This document shows, in pieces, positions 23,935 to 31,478 of a DNA stretch of 64,000 nt; the stretch's first letter is position 1, and every line of letters begins with the position of its first letter. A program made the translations under genes and the position numbers. The notes under the pieces are model-generated. The model saw only the letters and a list, made by a program, of their open reading frames with translations, was not told where the DNA came from and did not search any database. The stretch is from Candidatus Kouleothrix ribensis. Its GTDB lineage: Bacteria > Chloroflexota > Chloroflexia > Chloroflexales > Roseiflexaceae. The stretch is taken from contig JADKGW010000001.1 in the NCBI GenBank assembly GCA_016722075.1, forward strand, positions 3,658,001 through 3,722,000, written 5' to 3'.

Positions 23935-25395
23935 TTACTGTGCGATCCGCAACACCACACCGTCGCGCGCGGGCAGATCGAGCCGCACACCGCCGGCCTC
24001 GGCGCGCGCGCCGGCCGCGCCATAGGCAGGCACCAGGCTGGTGCCGTCGGCGAAATGCCCACTGGCAGGCACCACAAGGCTGTGGGGTTGGTCGGCCACA
24101 TTCACGGCCACCAGCAGTGCCTCGCCGGCACCAACACGTGCGAAGGCGTAGCTGGCCTCGTCGGCGTACAGCCGATGGTAGGCGCCAGTGCGCAGCGCGG
24201 GGTGGGCGTGGCGCATAGCGATCAGCTGTTTGTGGTAGGCCAGCAGCTCGGCATCCCAGCGCTCGGGGTGATCCCAGGGCATAGCCCGGCGCGTATCGGG
24301 GTCGAAGTTCGTGCCGGGCAGGCCGATCTCATCACCGTAGTAGATGCTCGGCGCGCCGGGGAAGGTCATCTGGAGCAGCGTGGCCAGCCGCACACTGGCG
24401 AGATCACCGCCGGCAATGCTGATCAGCCGCGCGGTGTCGTGGCTATCGAGCAGGTTCAGCTGCGCGAGCTGGATCTCCCAGGGGTACAGGTTCAGCAGCC
24501 AGTCGATCTTATTGGCATACCCAATGCCTGTGAGCGCCGGGGTCGGGTGGTACGAACGGCCGGCCACCTCGCCAGGCAGCACGCGCGGCCCGGCCGCAAA
24601 CGCAATCGCCGACTCGGTAAACAGGTAGTTCATCACCGCGTCGAACTGGTCGCCCTGTAGCCATTCGCCGCTCTCGTGCCAGATCTCGCCGACGATATAC
24701 GCCTCGGGGTTGATCGCCTTGACGCGCCGGCGGAACTCGGCCCAGAACCCCGGCGTGCGGATCTCGAACGGCACATCGAGCCGCCATCCGTCGATGCCCA
24801 GGCGAATCCAGTGCTCGGCCACCTGCATAATAAACTCGCGCACCTGCGGGTTCTCGGTATTGAGCTTGGGCAGCGCACGGTTGCCGATCCAGGCCACGTA
24901 GTTGGCCGGCCGGCTGCCGTCGTAGGCGCTCAGCGGCCAGCCTTCGATTGTAAACCAATCGAGCCAGGGAGAGTGTGGGCCATTCTCGAGAATGTCGTTG
25001 AACTGGAAGAAACCGCGGCTGGCGTGGTTGAACACGCCGTCGAGCACCACCTTCAGCCCACGCCGATGGCAGGCATCGAGCAGGGTCTGAAAGGCCGCGT
25101 TGCCGCCGAGCAGCGGGTCGACCTGGTAGTAATCGTGGGTGTGGTAGCGGTGGTTCGAGGCGCTCTGGAAGATCGGCGTGAAATAGATCGCAGTCACGCC
25201 CAGGCTCTGGATATAGTCGAGCCGCTCGGCCACACCCAGCAGGTCGCCGCCTTTGTAGCCCTCGATCGTCGGCGGGCTATCCCATGGCTCGAGGTTGCCG
25301 GGCTTCACCAGCTTATCGCTCCGGGCGAAGCGGTCGGGGAAGATCTGGTAGAACACCGCGTGCTTGACCCAGTCGGGCGTATGGATGTCGGCCAT
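23935..25395 (-). CDS. GH13 alpha-amylase family (neopullulanase/cyclomaltodextrinase-like)
   Basis: A 486-residue cytosolic GH13 enzyme acting on alpha-glucans or maltodextrins. It starts directly with the (beta/alpha)8 barrel (WVKHAVFYQIFPDRFARSD), so the N-terminal beta domain of typical GH13_20 enzymes is missing. Region I is GVFNHAS; the nucleophile is Asp207 in GWRLDVPFEI, the acid/base Glu237 in VGEIWHE and the stabiliser Asp320 in LLDSHDTARL. YYGDEIGLPG and a C-terminal beta sandwich follow. Start ATG 25395 lacks a strong ribosome binding site. Together with the nearby amylosucrase it suggests an alpha-glucan make-and-break pair. Confidence 0.88.
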   Translation of the reverse strand: MADIHTPDWVKHAVFYQIFPDRFARSDKLVKPGNLEPWDSPPTIEGYKGGDLLGVAERLDYIQSLGVTAIYFTPIFQSASNHRYHTHDYYQVDPLLGGNAAFQTLLDACHRRGLKVVLDGVFNHASRGFFQFNDILENGPHSPWLDWFTIEGWPLSAYDGSRPANYVAWIGNRALPKLNTENPQVREFIMQVAEHWIRLGIDGWRLDVPFEIRTPGFWAEFRRRVKAINPEAYIVGEIWHESGEWLQGDQFDAVMNYLFTESAIAFAAGPRVLPGEVAGRSYHPTPALTGIGYANKIDWLLNLYPWEIQLAQLNLLDSHDTARLISIAGGDLASVRLATLLQMTFPGAPSIYYGDEIGLPGTNFDPDTRRAMPWDHPERWDAELLAYHKQLIAMRHAHPALRTGAYHRLYADEASYAFARVGAGEALLVAVNVADQPHSLVVPASGHFADGTSLVPAYGAAGARAEAGGVRLDLPARDGVVLRIAQ

Positions 25396-25465
25396 TGTCC
25401 GCCACTTTCTCGCTCTCTATATAATCGCGAATAATCACTGTATAACACGACATACGTGCTGGCTG

Positions 25466-25494
25466 GTGCTGCACCGGCCCGTGCCTGCGGCAGC
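25466..25494. repeat. 29-nt exact repeat, copy 2
   Basis: Identical over 29 bases to 23574-23602. It lies 71 nt upstream of the GH13 start (minus strand), so both copies precede minus-strand genes. Confidence 0.7.
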
Positions 25495-25690
25495 CAGACG
25501 CGCCGGCCGCGTACGCTCTGTGAATCATGCAGTAAGAGATGCTCACTCACGGGCAACGCCCGGCGCGCATGCCTGTGCCAGCGCCAGTCACGGCTGGCCG
25601 CCTCGGCGGCACGCGCCGCTCTACCGAGCACGGGGCGCGTGCCATTGCTGGTGGGCAGGCACATGCCGGGGGGCGCACACACCGGGCGCC

Positions 25691-25952
25691 TTAGCGCTCG
25701 CCGAGCATGCGCCGCCCGAACTGGCCAAGCAGCACATCGAAGGGCGGGCGATTTTCAGGATGCAGCTCGAAGCGCGCGCTCGAAGTACTGCACGTCGTCG
25801 GTGTTGCCGCCCTCAAGCGTCTCGGCGAACTGCTCGCTCAGCCGGTAGCCGAACTGGGCCAGGCCGCCATTGCTCAGCCAGTAGCGCAGGAAGCGCCCAC
25901 GCAGGTTATAGCCGGTCGCGCTAAAGTAGCGCGCGGCGCGCGCTGCCGGCAA
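25691..25952 (-). pseudogene. Frameshifted remnant of a Chloroflexota exported domain (FELHPEN type)
   Basis: The minus strand reads RYFSATGYNLRGRFLRYW then GGLAQFGYRLSEQF and VQYFERA, and then shifts frame to FELHPENRPPFDVLLGQFGRR before TAA at 25693-25691. The same module is intact twice in the protein at 36648-38285 (ETGFCIAGRIREFWEQNGG..., FERNRLELHPENARPYDVLLG). The break is at a CGCGCGC run where two bases are missing relative to the intact ERARFELHPE coding pattern. No signal peptide or start remains, so it is a decayed fragment. Confidence 0.7.
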
Positions 25953-26052
25953 TCTGCCTTCGGCAGGGCGGTATTGCCTATTTCAGCGCTGCCGCAGGCA
26001 AAACGTGGCTTTGCGAGTGCATAACGAAGCCGGTGCCGAATACGAGCAGTGC

Positions 26053-27489
26053 CTACGGCTGGCCGGCCCAGCGCGGCTGATAATCCTGGCCAATGATCAA
26101 CACAATATCGGTGCGATCGGGTGCCGGCGGCGCATCGGCGGCAGGCGGCGACTGGACGTAGGCCGGTGTGATGCCAAGCAGGTCGGCGAGCTTCTGGCGC
26201 GTAGCGACCTGGCCAGTGTAATCGATGATCAGCGAGTGCGGGTAGCTCTGCGACGCCTGGCTCGGCGCGGTCAGCACAAAGCCCTGGCCACGCAGGTACT
26301 CGCTGACCTTGGCGGCAATGCCATCGACCGCCGCGCCATTGAGCACCTGAATACGGCCCTCCATACCCGGCTGCGGCGGGCCAGCCTGCCAGCGCGCCAC
26401 CAGCGCCGCCAGGTCGAACTGGTTCCAGTAGATATCCGAGCCGTCTTCATGATCGATCGCCACGTCGAGCGGGTTGATGCTGAACTGCAGTACACGCTCA
26501 CCGCGCAGCTCGCGCGCCAGGCCGGCCAGGCCATTGATCATGCCCAGCTGGCTGATCGGCAGAGTCGTGCGCACATTCTGGGCCAGCAGATCGGCCCACT
26601 CGGGCAGCGATGCGACATTGTCGAGCAGCCCGCGCAAGCGCACCTGATCGAGCACGGCGCGCAGCACCATCTGCTGGCGCCTGCTGCGGTCGAAGTCGGT
26701 GCTGGCGTGGCGCGAGCGCGCGTAGATCAGCGCGTGCCGGCCATCGAGCACCTGCAGGCCGGCCGGGATGTAGATCCGCTCGACGCCATAATCTTCGGTC
26801 GGGTACTCTGCGTCGAGCAGCGGCTTAGGCACATCGACCAGCACGCCGCCGATCGAGTCGACCACCGTCTCGAAGCCGTGGAAGTCGATCTGGGCGGTGT
26901 AATCGACCTTTACATCGAGGAATTTCTCGACCGTCTCGGCCGCGAGGGCCGCGCCGCCAGCATCAGGCGCGGTGCCCTCACCGTAGATCGCGGCGGCGTT
27001 GGCGTAGCCGCCGGCATAGGCCGCGTTGATCTTGGCCCAGCCCACGTGCGGGATGTAGGCCACCGAGTCGCGCGGGATCGAGAGCATGGCGACCCATTTG
27101 TTGGCCGGGTCGACATGCACCAGGATCAGGGTGTCGCTGCGCACGCCCTCGTTCGGGTCGGGGCGCGTGTCGACGCCGATCAGCAGGATGGTAAACGGGT
27201 CGCGCAGTGCGTCGGGGATGGGCGGCTGGGTCGGGTAGAGCGTGCCGCCGCCGATGATCTTTTCGATAAAGCTGCGCGGCGTGGGCGTGGGCGGGCGGCG
27301 TGGGTCGGCCTGCTGGATGCTGCTGAGCGTCTGGCTGGTGCGCAGGTATAACAGGCCGGCGCCGCTGAGCACCAGGCCGATCAACAGGCCGATGCCAAAC
27401 GGCAGCCACTGGCGTAGGCGTGAGCGGCGAGCGCCACGGCGCGGCGGCTGCTTGCGCGCGGCTGGGGGATGCTGGTCAGGTATCGCCAC
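26053..27489 (-). CDS. LytR-CpsA-Psr (LCP) family glycopolymer transferase
   Basis: A 478-residue membrane-anchored enzyme of the family that attaches polyprenyl-phosphate-linked glycopolymers to peptidoglycan. A basic N-terminus and one membrane helix (WLPFGIGLLIGLVLSGAGLLYL) come first. The LCP domain has FTILLIGVDTR, RSDTLILVHVD, SIPRDSVAYIP, the KINAAYAGG helix, DSIGGVLVDVP and ARSRHASTDFDRSRRQQ, which carries the phosphate-binding arginines. A LytR_C domain (IQVLNGAAVDGIAAKVSEYL) follows. Start GTG 27489 has AAGGAC at 27500-27495. It supports an envelope with wall-linked polymers. It may share a transcript with the GH13 gene 657 nt downstream, but repeats intervene. Confidence 0.93.
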   Translation of the reverse strand: MAIPDQHPPAARKQPPRRGARRSRLRQWLPFGIGLLIGLVLSGAGLLYLRTSQTLSSIQQADPRRPPTPTPRSFIEKIIGGGTLYPTQPPIPDALRDPFTILLIGVDTRPDPNEGVRSDTLILVHVDPANKWVAMLSIPRDSVAYIPHVGWAKINAAYAGGYANAAAIYGEGTAPDAGGAALAAETVEKFLDVKVDYTAQIDFHGFETVVDSIGGVLVDVPKPLLDAEYPTEDYGVERIYIPAGLQVLDGRHALIYARSRHASTDFDRSRRQQMVLRAVLDQVRLRGLLDNVASLPEWADLLAQNVRTTLPISQLGMINGLAGLARELRGERVLQFSINPLDVAIDHEDGSDIYWNQFDLAALVARWQAGPPQPGMEGRIQVLNGAAVDGIAAKVSEYLRGQGFVLTAPSQASQSYPHSLIIDYTGQVATRQKLADLLGITPAYVQSPPAADAPPAPDRTDIVLIIGQDYQPRWAGQP

Positions 27490-27597
27490 GGGTCGTCCTT
27501 TGCTGTGTCGGCGGTGCCGCGTTGCCAGCGATTATACCAGCGGCGCGGGGGCCTATCAAGCGTACTCTTCCTGGCTCGCGCGCGGAGGTGGGGGTTG

Positions 27598-27725
27598 CCC
27601 AGCATGCTGGGTAGTGTGGATACCCCTCCCCCGTACCCTTGACAAGGGAAGGGCAAGAATTGAGCGTTCCAATCCGGCGGCTCTTCTGCCGCATTGGAAC
27701 GCGATCGACGAAAAGCGCTACCCCT
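27598..27725 (+). repeat. Hairpin repeat element, copy B
   Basis: Starts with the palindrome CCCAGCATGCTGGG (27598-27611), then a TACCCCTCCCCCGTACCC block shared with copy C, the main hairpin (27664-27678 with 27688-27702, one C-C mismatch) and GCGATCGACGAAAA, CCCCTGAAAG shared with copy A. It lies between the LCP start and the subtilase stop (27490-27818); no gene is seen in that 329-base gap. Confidence 0.75.
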
Positions 27726-27730
27726 GAAAG

Positions 27731-27765
27731 TGCCCCTCCGCTCTCATGATGGAAGCGGAGGGGCA
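27731..27765 (-). terminator. Terminator hairpin downstream of subtilase gene
   Basis: A 12-bp perfect stem (TGCCCCTCCGCT 27731-27742, AGCGGAGGGGCA 27754-27765) with an 11-nt loop. On the minus strand it lies 54 nt after the subtilase stop and is followed by CTTTC. It adjoins repeat copy B. Confidence 0.55.
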
Positions 27766-27818
27766 TTCTAGTTGGCGCCGGCAGTCGCACGGAGGGCGGG
27801 GCGGAAGAAATGAGCCGA

Positions 27819-30641
27819 TCAATCGCCTTTTGGCGCACCAGGCTCGGGGAAGGTTGGTGCTGCGCCGTCGTGGAGTTCGATCGGCTGGGTGGCAAACTCC
27901 GCGTTCGGTGCGGCTTCCGCCGGCGCCTGCGCGGCGCTGTTGCAGGTGCTCGGGCACTTGAGTAGCTGCACTTCGTCGATATGCGCGCCCTCGGCACGCG
28001 TCACCGAGGTGTCGCTCAGGAATGCAAATGCCACCCACACGCGCGATTGGCCCACCAGGTTGCCGAGCCGGTAGACGTTGTTGAGATTGAACGAGCGATC
28101 GATCCAGCCGTTCGAGTTGCCGCTCGCACAGCTGCCGTAGAAATCACGGCCATTCAGCGAGGCCAGCGTACACAGGCCATCGTAGTTCAGCTCGCTCTGC
28201 AGCCACAGTTTGAAGCGTAGCTGCGCGGCGGTGGCGCCGGCCAGGCTGAACGGCCCGTAGGTCATGCGCGACTGCGCGTTGTTCGGGTAGTTGCTGCCGC
28301 AGCCCAACCCCGTGCCATTGGCGCCGCCGCCAACGGCCCAGCCGCCGAACCGCCCGCCAAACGCGCGGCAGTCGCGCCGTGCCCACGTGAAGCGGCCGCC
28401 GGTCGCACCATTGTCGTCGCCGGCGCTCCAGCCGGCCGGGAAGCCAGCCTCGAAATCAGCGGCGGTAATTGTTGCCCAGTTACCTGGCGCGCCCTGTGAG
28501 GCGGGGATTGCAATCGCCACTGGGATGTGGATGCGCCGTTCGGTGGAGTTCGCGCTGTCGTCGTTGATGATGATGCCAGTGGCCTGGGCATTGCCGAGCG
28601 CCGCGCCGTTGGGGCTGCTCAATTGCAGCTGGAAGCTTTCGTTCGGCTCCACGGCTATATCGCCCGCCAGTGCGACGCGAATGGTCTGGCTGGTTTCGCC
28701 GGGTGCGAACGCCAGCGTGGTAAGCGGCAGGGCGGTGTAGTCGTCCGGCGCAACGGCCGTGCCATTGACGGTGGCATAGAGTACGCTCACCTGCGTGCTG
28801 GTGGCCGGCTGCAGCGTTACCGTGAAGGTGAGCGTATTGGCGCTGCCAGGGTTGCCCTCGAGCGCGGATGCGTCGGTAACCGCAAGCGTGGGGGTTGCGG
28901 CCGGCGGCGTGCCCAGGCTCAGCCGCCCGGCGCCAAATTGGGTGTCGGGGCCGGCGTTGCCCAGGTCGACCGCTCGCTCGCGGAGCAGCGCGGCCAGCTG
29001 GGCCGGGCCGGCGCCAGGGTTGGCGCTCAGCAGTAGCGCGGCCGCACCGGCTACGTGCGGTGTCGCCGCCGAGGTGCCATTAAACTGCCCCGGCCCGTAG
29101 CTGCTGGTCGATACATTCGCATAGCCGGTAATATCGGGTTTGGCCGCGCCGCCAGCCACGGTGCCGCCCGCGCCGTTCGCCGGGCCTTCCGAGCTGTACG
29201 GTTCCTGTGCGAAGGGCGCGTGTACATCGGCCGCCGCCACCGTGACGGCGGTAGGCACGTCGGCCAGGTTGGCCAGGCTACGCGCGGCTACGGTCTGATC
29301 GAGGTGCGGCACGCTGGGCACGAACATCTCGAAATGGACATTCCGCGTCGCGCTGGCGCGCACCACCACAAAGCCATAGGCAGTGTCGGCGCCGCTGGTG
29401 AGGGCTGCTACGGCCTCGGTGGGCCGTTGGCCCGGCGCACCATTCTGGAAAGCCTGGCTGCGGGCAATTTCGACAAAACTGCTACCGTTGAAGCGCACCA
29501 GGATGAGATCATAATCCTGGTTGACGGCGGCCCAGTCGTCCCAGCGAATGAACACCTGCAACGGCACATTGGCCGGAATCACGTAGGCGCGCCCGCCGCC
29601 GGGGCCAAAGAAATTGACCTCTTGCGCGCCATTGAAATTATGCACGCGGTCGTTGTCGGGGTCGGCGAAGCTGCCGCCCCAGTGGCTCTGGCGATCGTTG
29701 CCGGCTGCGGTGACCCACAGAATCCCGGCGGCGCGGGCGCGGGCCGCCAGATCGGCCAGCGGGCCGGTGCCATCGCCCGGCGCGACGTTGTAGAAGCCTA
29801 GCGAGGTCGAAATGATCTGCACGTGCTGGCTAATTAGCCAATCGACCGCCTCGCCCAGGTCGACCAGCGTGCTGATCTTCACCAGGTACAGGCCCGCGTC
29901 GGGCGCGATGTCGTGGATCAGCTCGGCGCAGGCCGTACCGTGTTTGGTGGTGCCGTCGGCCTGCGCGTCGCTCTCGCCATCGACGAAGTTGCGCACGCTG
30001 ACGTTGGCCGGTAGCTCGCTGCCGCGCAAGCCGGGGTAGCCGCTAAACCCGCCGTCGATCACCGCGATGGTTTTCCCTGCGCCACGGTAGCCGGCCGCGT
30101 GCCAGGCGGCCGCGTTGATCACATCCAGCCCCTCGCTGGTAGCGCTTATGCTCGCTTCGAACGGCGCCAGTTCGGTCGGGCGGCGCACCGCCTCAACCGC
30201 ATCGAGCGCTGCCACGCGCGCCAGCGCGGCGATCGGCAGCCAGCCCTGCAGCAGCGCGCCCGCCTGGGCCTGGCCGGTCACAGTGCCGCCAAGCCCCTGG
30301 ATCGCCAGCACAACCGACGCGGCCTCGGCCGGGTCGACGGCGATTTCGGCCTGGACGCGCGCGCCTTCCAGCCGCAGCCCACGCGTAGTGGCGAGTGCAG
30401 CGGCGGCGGCCGGCGTGGCGGCCTGCGCGGCCAGTTCGGCCAGCGCTGCGTCGAGTTTGGGGTTGCGCGCGTTGTCGCGCGCGTTCAGCACCGGCGCCTG
30501 CGCGGCAGCCGGCGGTAGCGCCATAACCGACCATGCGGCCGGCGTAGCTGGCGCGGCGGCGCCAGGCTGCGGCGGCGCCACGATCAGCGCCAACCCGAAT
30601 AATACCAGCAGACCCCAGCTCATCCGACGTAAACGGTGCAT
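27819..30641 (-). CDS. Secreted subtilisin-like serine protease (S8) with Calx-beta domain
   Basis: A 940-residue exported protease. Signal peptide: LLVLFGLALIVAPPQPGAAA. A propeptide-like region follows. The S8 triad is Asp196 (AVIDGGFSG), His234 (KHGTACAELI) and Ser524 (NGTSAATPHVAG), with oxyanion Asn in TAAGNDR. A large insertion between His and Ser (about 330-450) resembles a beta-sandwich domain. Then come a Calx-beta domain (about 575-690, ending IIINDDS), an IHIPVAIAIP linker resembling the C-terminal tails of the other secreted proteins, and a jelly-roll-like domain. AAGGAGG lies just upstream of ATG 30641. It is probably processed after export; substrate unknown. Confidence 0.93.
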   Translation of the reverse strand: MHRLRRMSWGLLVLFGLALIVAPPQPGAAAPATPAAWSVMALPPAAAQAPVLNARDNARNPKLDAALAELAAQAATPAAAAALATTRGLRLEGARVQAEIAVDPAEAASVVLAIQGLGGTVTGQAQAGALLQGWLPIAALARVAALDAVEAVRRPTELAPFEASISATSEGLDVINAAAWHAAGYRGAGKTIAVIDGGFSGYPGLRGSELPANVSVRNFVDGESDAQADGTTKHGTACAELIHDIAPDAGLYLVKISTLVDLGEAVDWLISQHVQIISTSLGFYNVAPGDGTGPLADLAARARAAGILWVTAAGNDRQSHWGGSFADPDNDRVHNFNGAQEVNFFGPGGGRAYVIPANVPLQVFIRWDDWAAVNQDYDLILVRFNGSSFVEIARSQAFQNGAPGQRPTEAVAALTSGADTAYGFVVVRASATRNVHFEMFVPSVPHLDQTVAARSLANLADVPTAVTVAAADVHAPFAQEPYSSEGPANGAGGTVAGGAAKPDITGYANVSTSSYGPGQFNGTSAATPHVAGAAALLLSANPGAGPAQLAALLRERAVDLGNAGPDTQFGAGRLSLGTPPAATPTLAVTDASALEGNPGSANTLTFTVTLQPATSTQVSVLYATVNGTAVAPDDYTALPLTTLAFAPGETSQTIRVALAGDIAVEPNESFQLQLSSPNGAALGNAQATGIIINDDSANSTERRIHIPVAIAIPASQGAPGNWATITAADFEAGFPAGWSAGDDNGATGGRFTWARRDCRAFGGRFGGWAVGGGANGTGLGCGSNYPNNAQSRMTYGPFSLAGATAAQLRFKLWLQSELNYDGLCTLASLNGRDFYGSCASGNSNGWIDRSFNLNNVYRLGNLVGQSRVWVAFAFLSDTSVTRAEGAHIDEVQLLKCPSTCNSAAQAPAEAAPNAEFATQPIELHDGAAPTFPEPGAPKGD

Positions 30642-30705
30642 ATCTGCCTCCTTCTTGCCGGTTGTAGATACCTGGATTGCGGCGTGGTGTGGCGCCGGCC
30701 GGCGT

Positions 30706-31266
30706 TCAGCGCAGCGCGCGGGCCAACTGCTCGAACCACTGGTAGTGCCTGATCGACTTATCGCCCGAGCGGCAGTCGCAGTTGTAGAAAGCCATGTACA
30801 GCGCCTGGTGTGCGCCCAACCGCGCGAGCAGCCCGCGCGCGCGGCGTTCGGCCGCCGACAGATCGCAATCGGCCTGGAGCGCGCGCCAGATTTTGTAGGC
30901 CTCGTCGTGCAGCTCGATCACCTCCAGCACGCCCGTGTCGGCGATATAGCGCTGGGCGAATTGGCGGGCCAGCCAGCCATGCGTAGGGCGCGCCCGGCCA
31001 GGCGCACCGCGCGCAGCCTGGTACTTAAAGGTATCGTGGGTCAACGCGATCAGGCGTAGCCGCGCGCGATCCGGCGCGCCGGCGCAATAATCGTCGATAT
31101 TGCCGAGTACTTCGCGAATATGCCACACCACGCGGCCTTCAGGGTGGCCCGCGCGCGGCCGGCCCCAGGCGATCCCCGCACTCCATTGCGGATCGGCCGC
31201 AATCGTGTGCTCCAGAGGCGTTTCGAGCGCGAATGGCAGGCTCATGTGGTTGTCGGACGCTGGCAT
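30706..31266 (-). CDS. HD-domain metal-dependent hydrolase-like protein
   Basis: A 186-residue soluble protein with the spacing of an HD phosphohydrolase: His in VVWHIREVLGNID, His-Asp in IALTHDTFKYQ, His in THGWLARQF and HD again in IELHDEAYKIW. The fold is probably all-helical and binds one or two metals; the substrate is unknown. It lies 64 nt before the subtilase start on the same strand, so they could share a transcript. It is divergent from the regulator gene at 31479. ATG 31266 and ATG 31245 are both possible starts; neither has a good ribosome binding site. Confidence 0.7.
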   Translation of the reverse strand: MPASDNHMSLPFALETPLEHTIAADPQWSAGIAWGRPRAGHPEGRVVWHIREVLGNIDDYCAGAPDRARLRLIALTHDTFKYQAARGAPGRARPTHGWLARQFAQRYIADTGVLEVIELHDEAYKIWRALQADCDLSAAERRARGLLARLGAHQALYMAFYNCDCRSGDKSIRHYQWFEQLARALR

Positions 31267-31375
31267 CAGAGTTACTCGCAGCTACCGAAGGTTAAACGTG
31301 CCGACTGCGTAGATCGTGTGCTATGTAATGTACGCCATTACTCCAGCACGTGGGTATGAGGTTGCGATACAAATA

Positions 31376-31405
31376 TTGATACAGTGCCTGGTATCGATGT
31401 ATAAT
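31376..31405 (+). promoter_or_regulatory. Sigma-70 promoter of the degenerate-P-loop regulator, with dyad
   Basis: TTGATA (31376-31381), an 18-nt spacer, and a consensus TATAAT (31400-31405). The spacer carries GATAC...GTATC (31378-31395), a possible operator. The -10 overlaps an upstream in-frame ATG (31404), which supports the start at 31479. Confidence 0.7.
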
Positions 31406-31478
31406 GCAGGTATCCTCAACTATTCGCCGATCGGCGTATCTGCCGGGCATGGCAGATGATCTCATCGCGAGGTGCGGA

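Larger units (their letters stand above)
25396..26052. other. Region between GH13 and LCP genes
   Basis: 657 bases with no intact gene. It holds the 29-nt repeat copy 2 (25466-25494) and a frameshifted domain remnant (25691-25952, minus). The section 25953-26052 has only a GCTGCCGCAGGC motif near 25988 that also occurs near 48980, and I see nothing else there. Confidence 0.55.

Noticed and set aside
31404..31478. Longer start for the degenerate-P-loop regulator at 31404
   Set aside because: That ATG lies inside the consensus -10 box TATAAT, so it is probably not transcribed.
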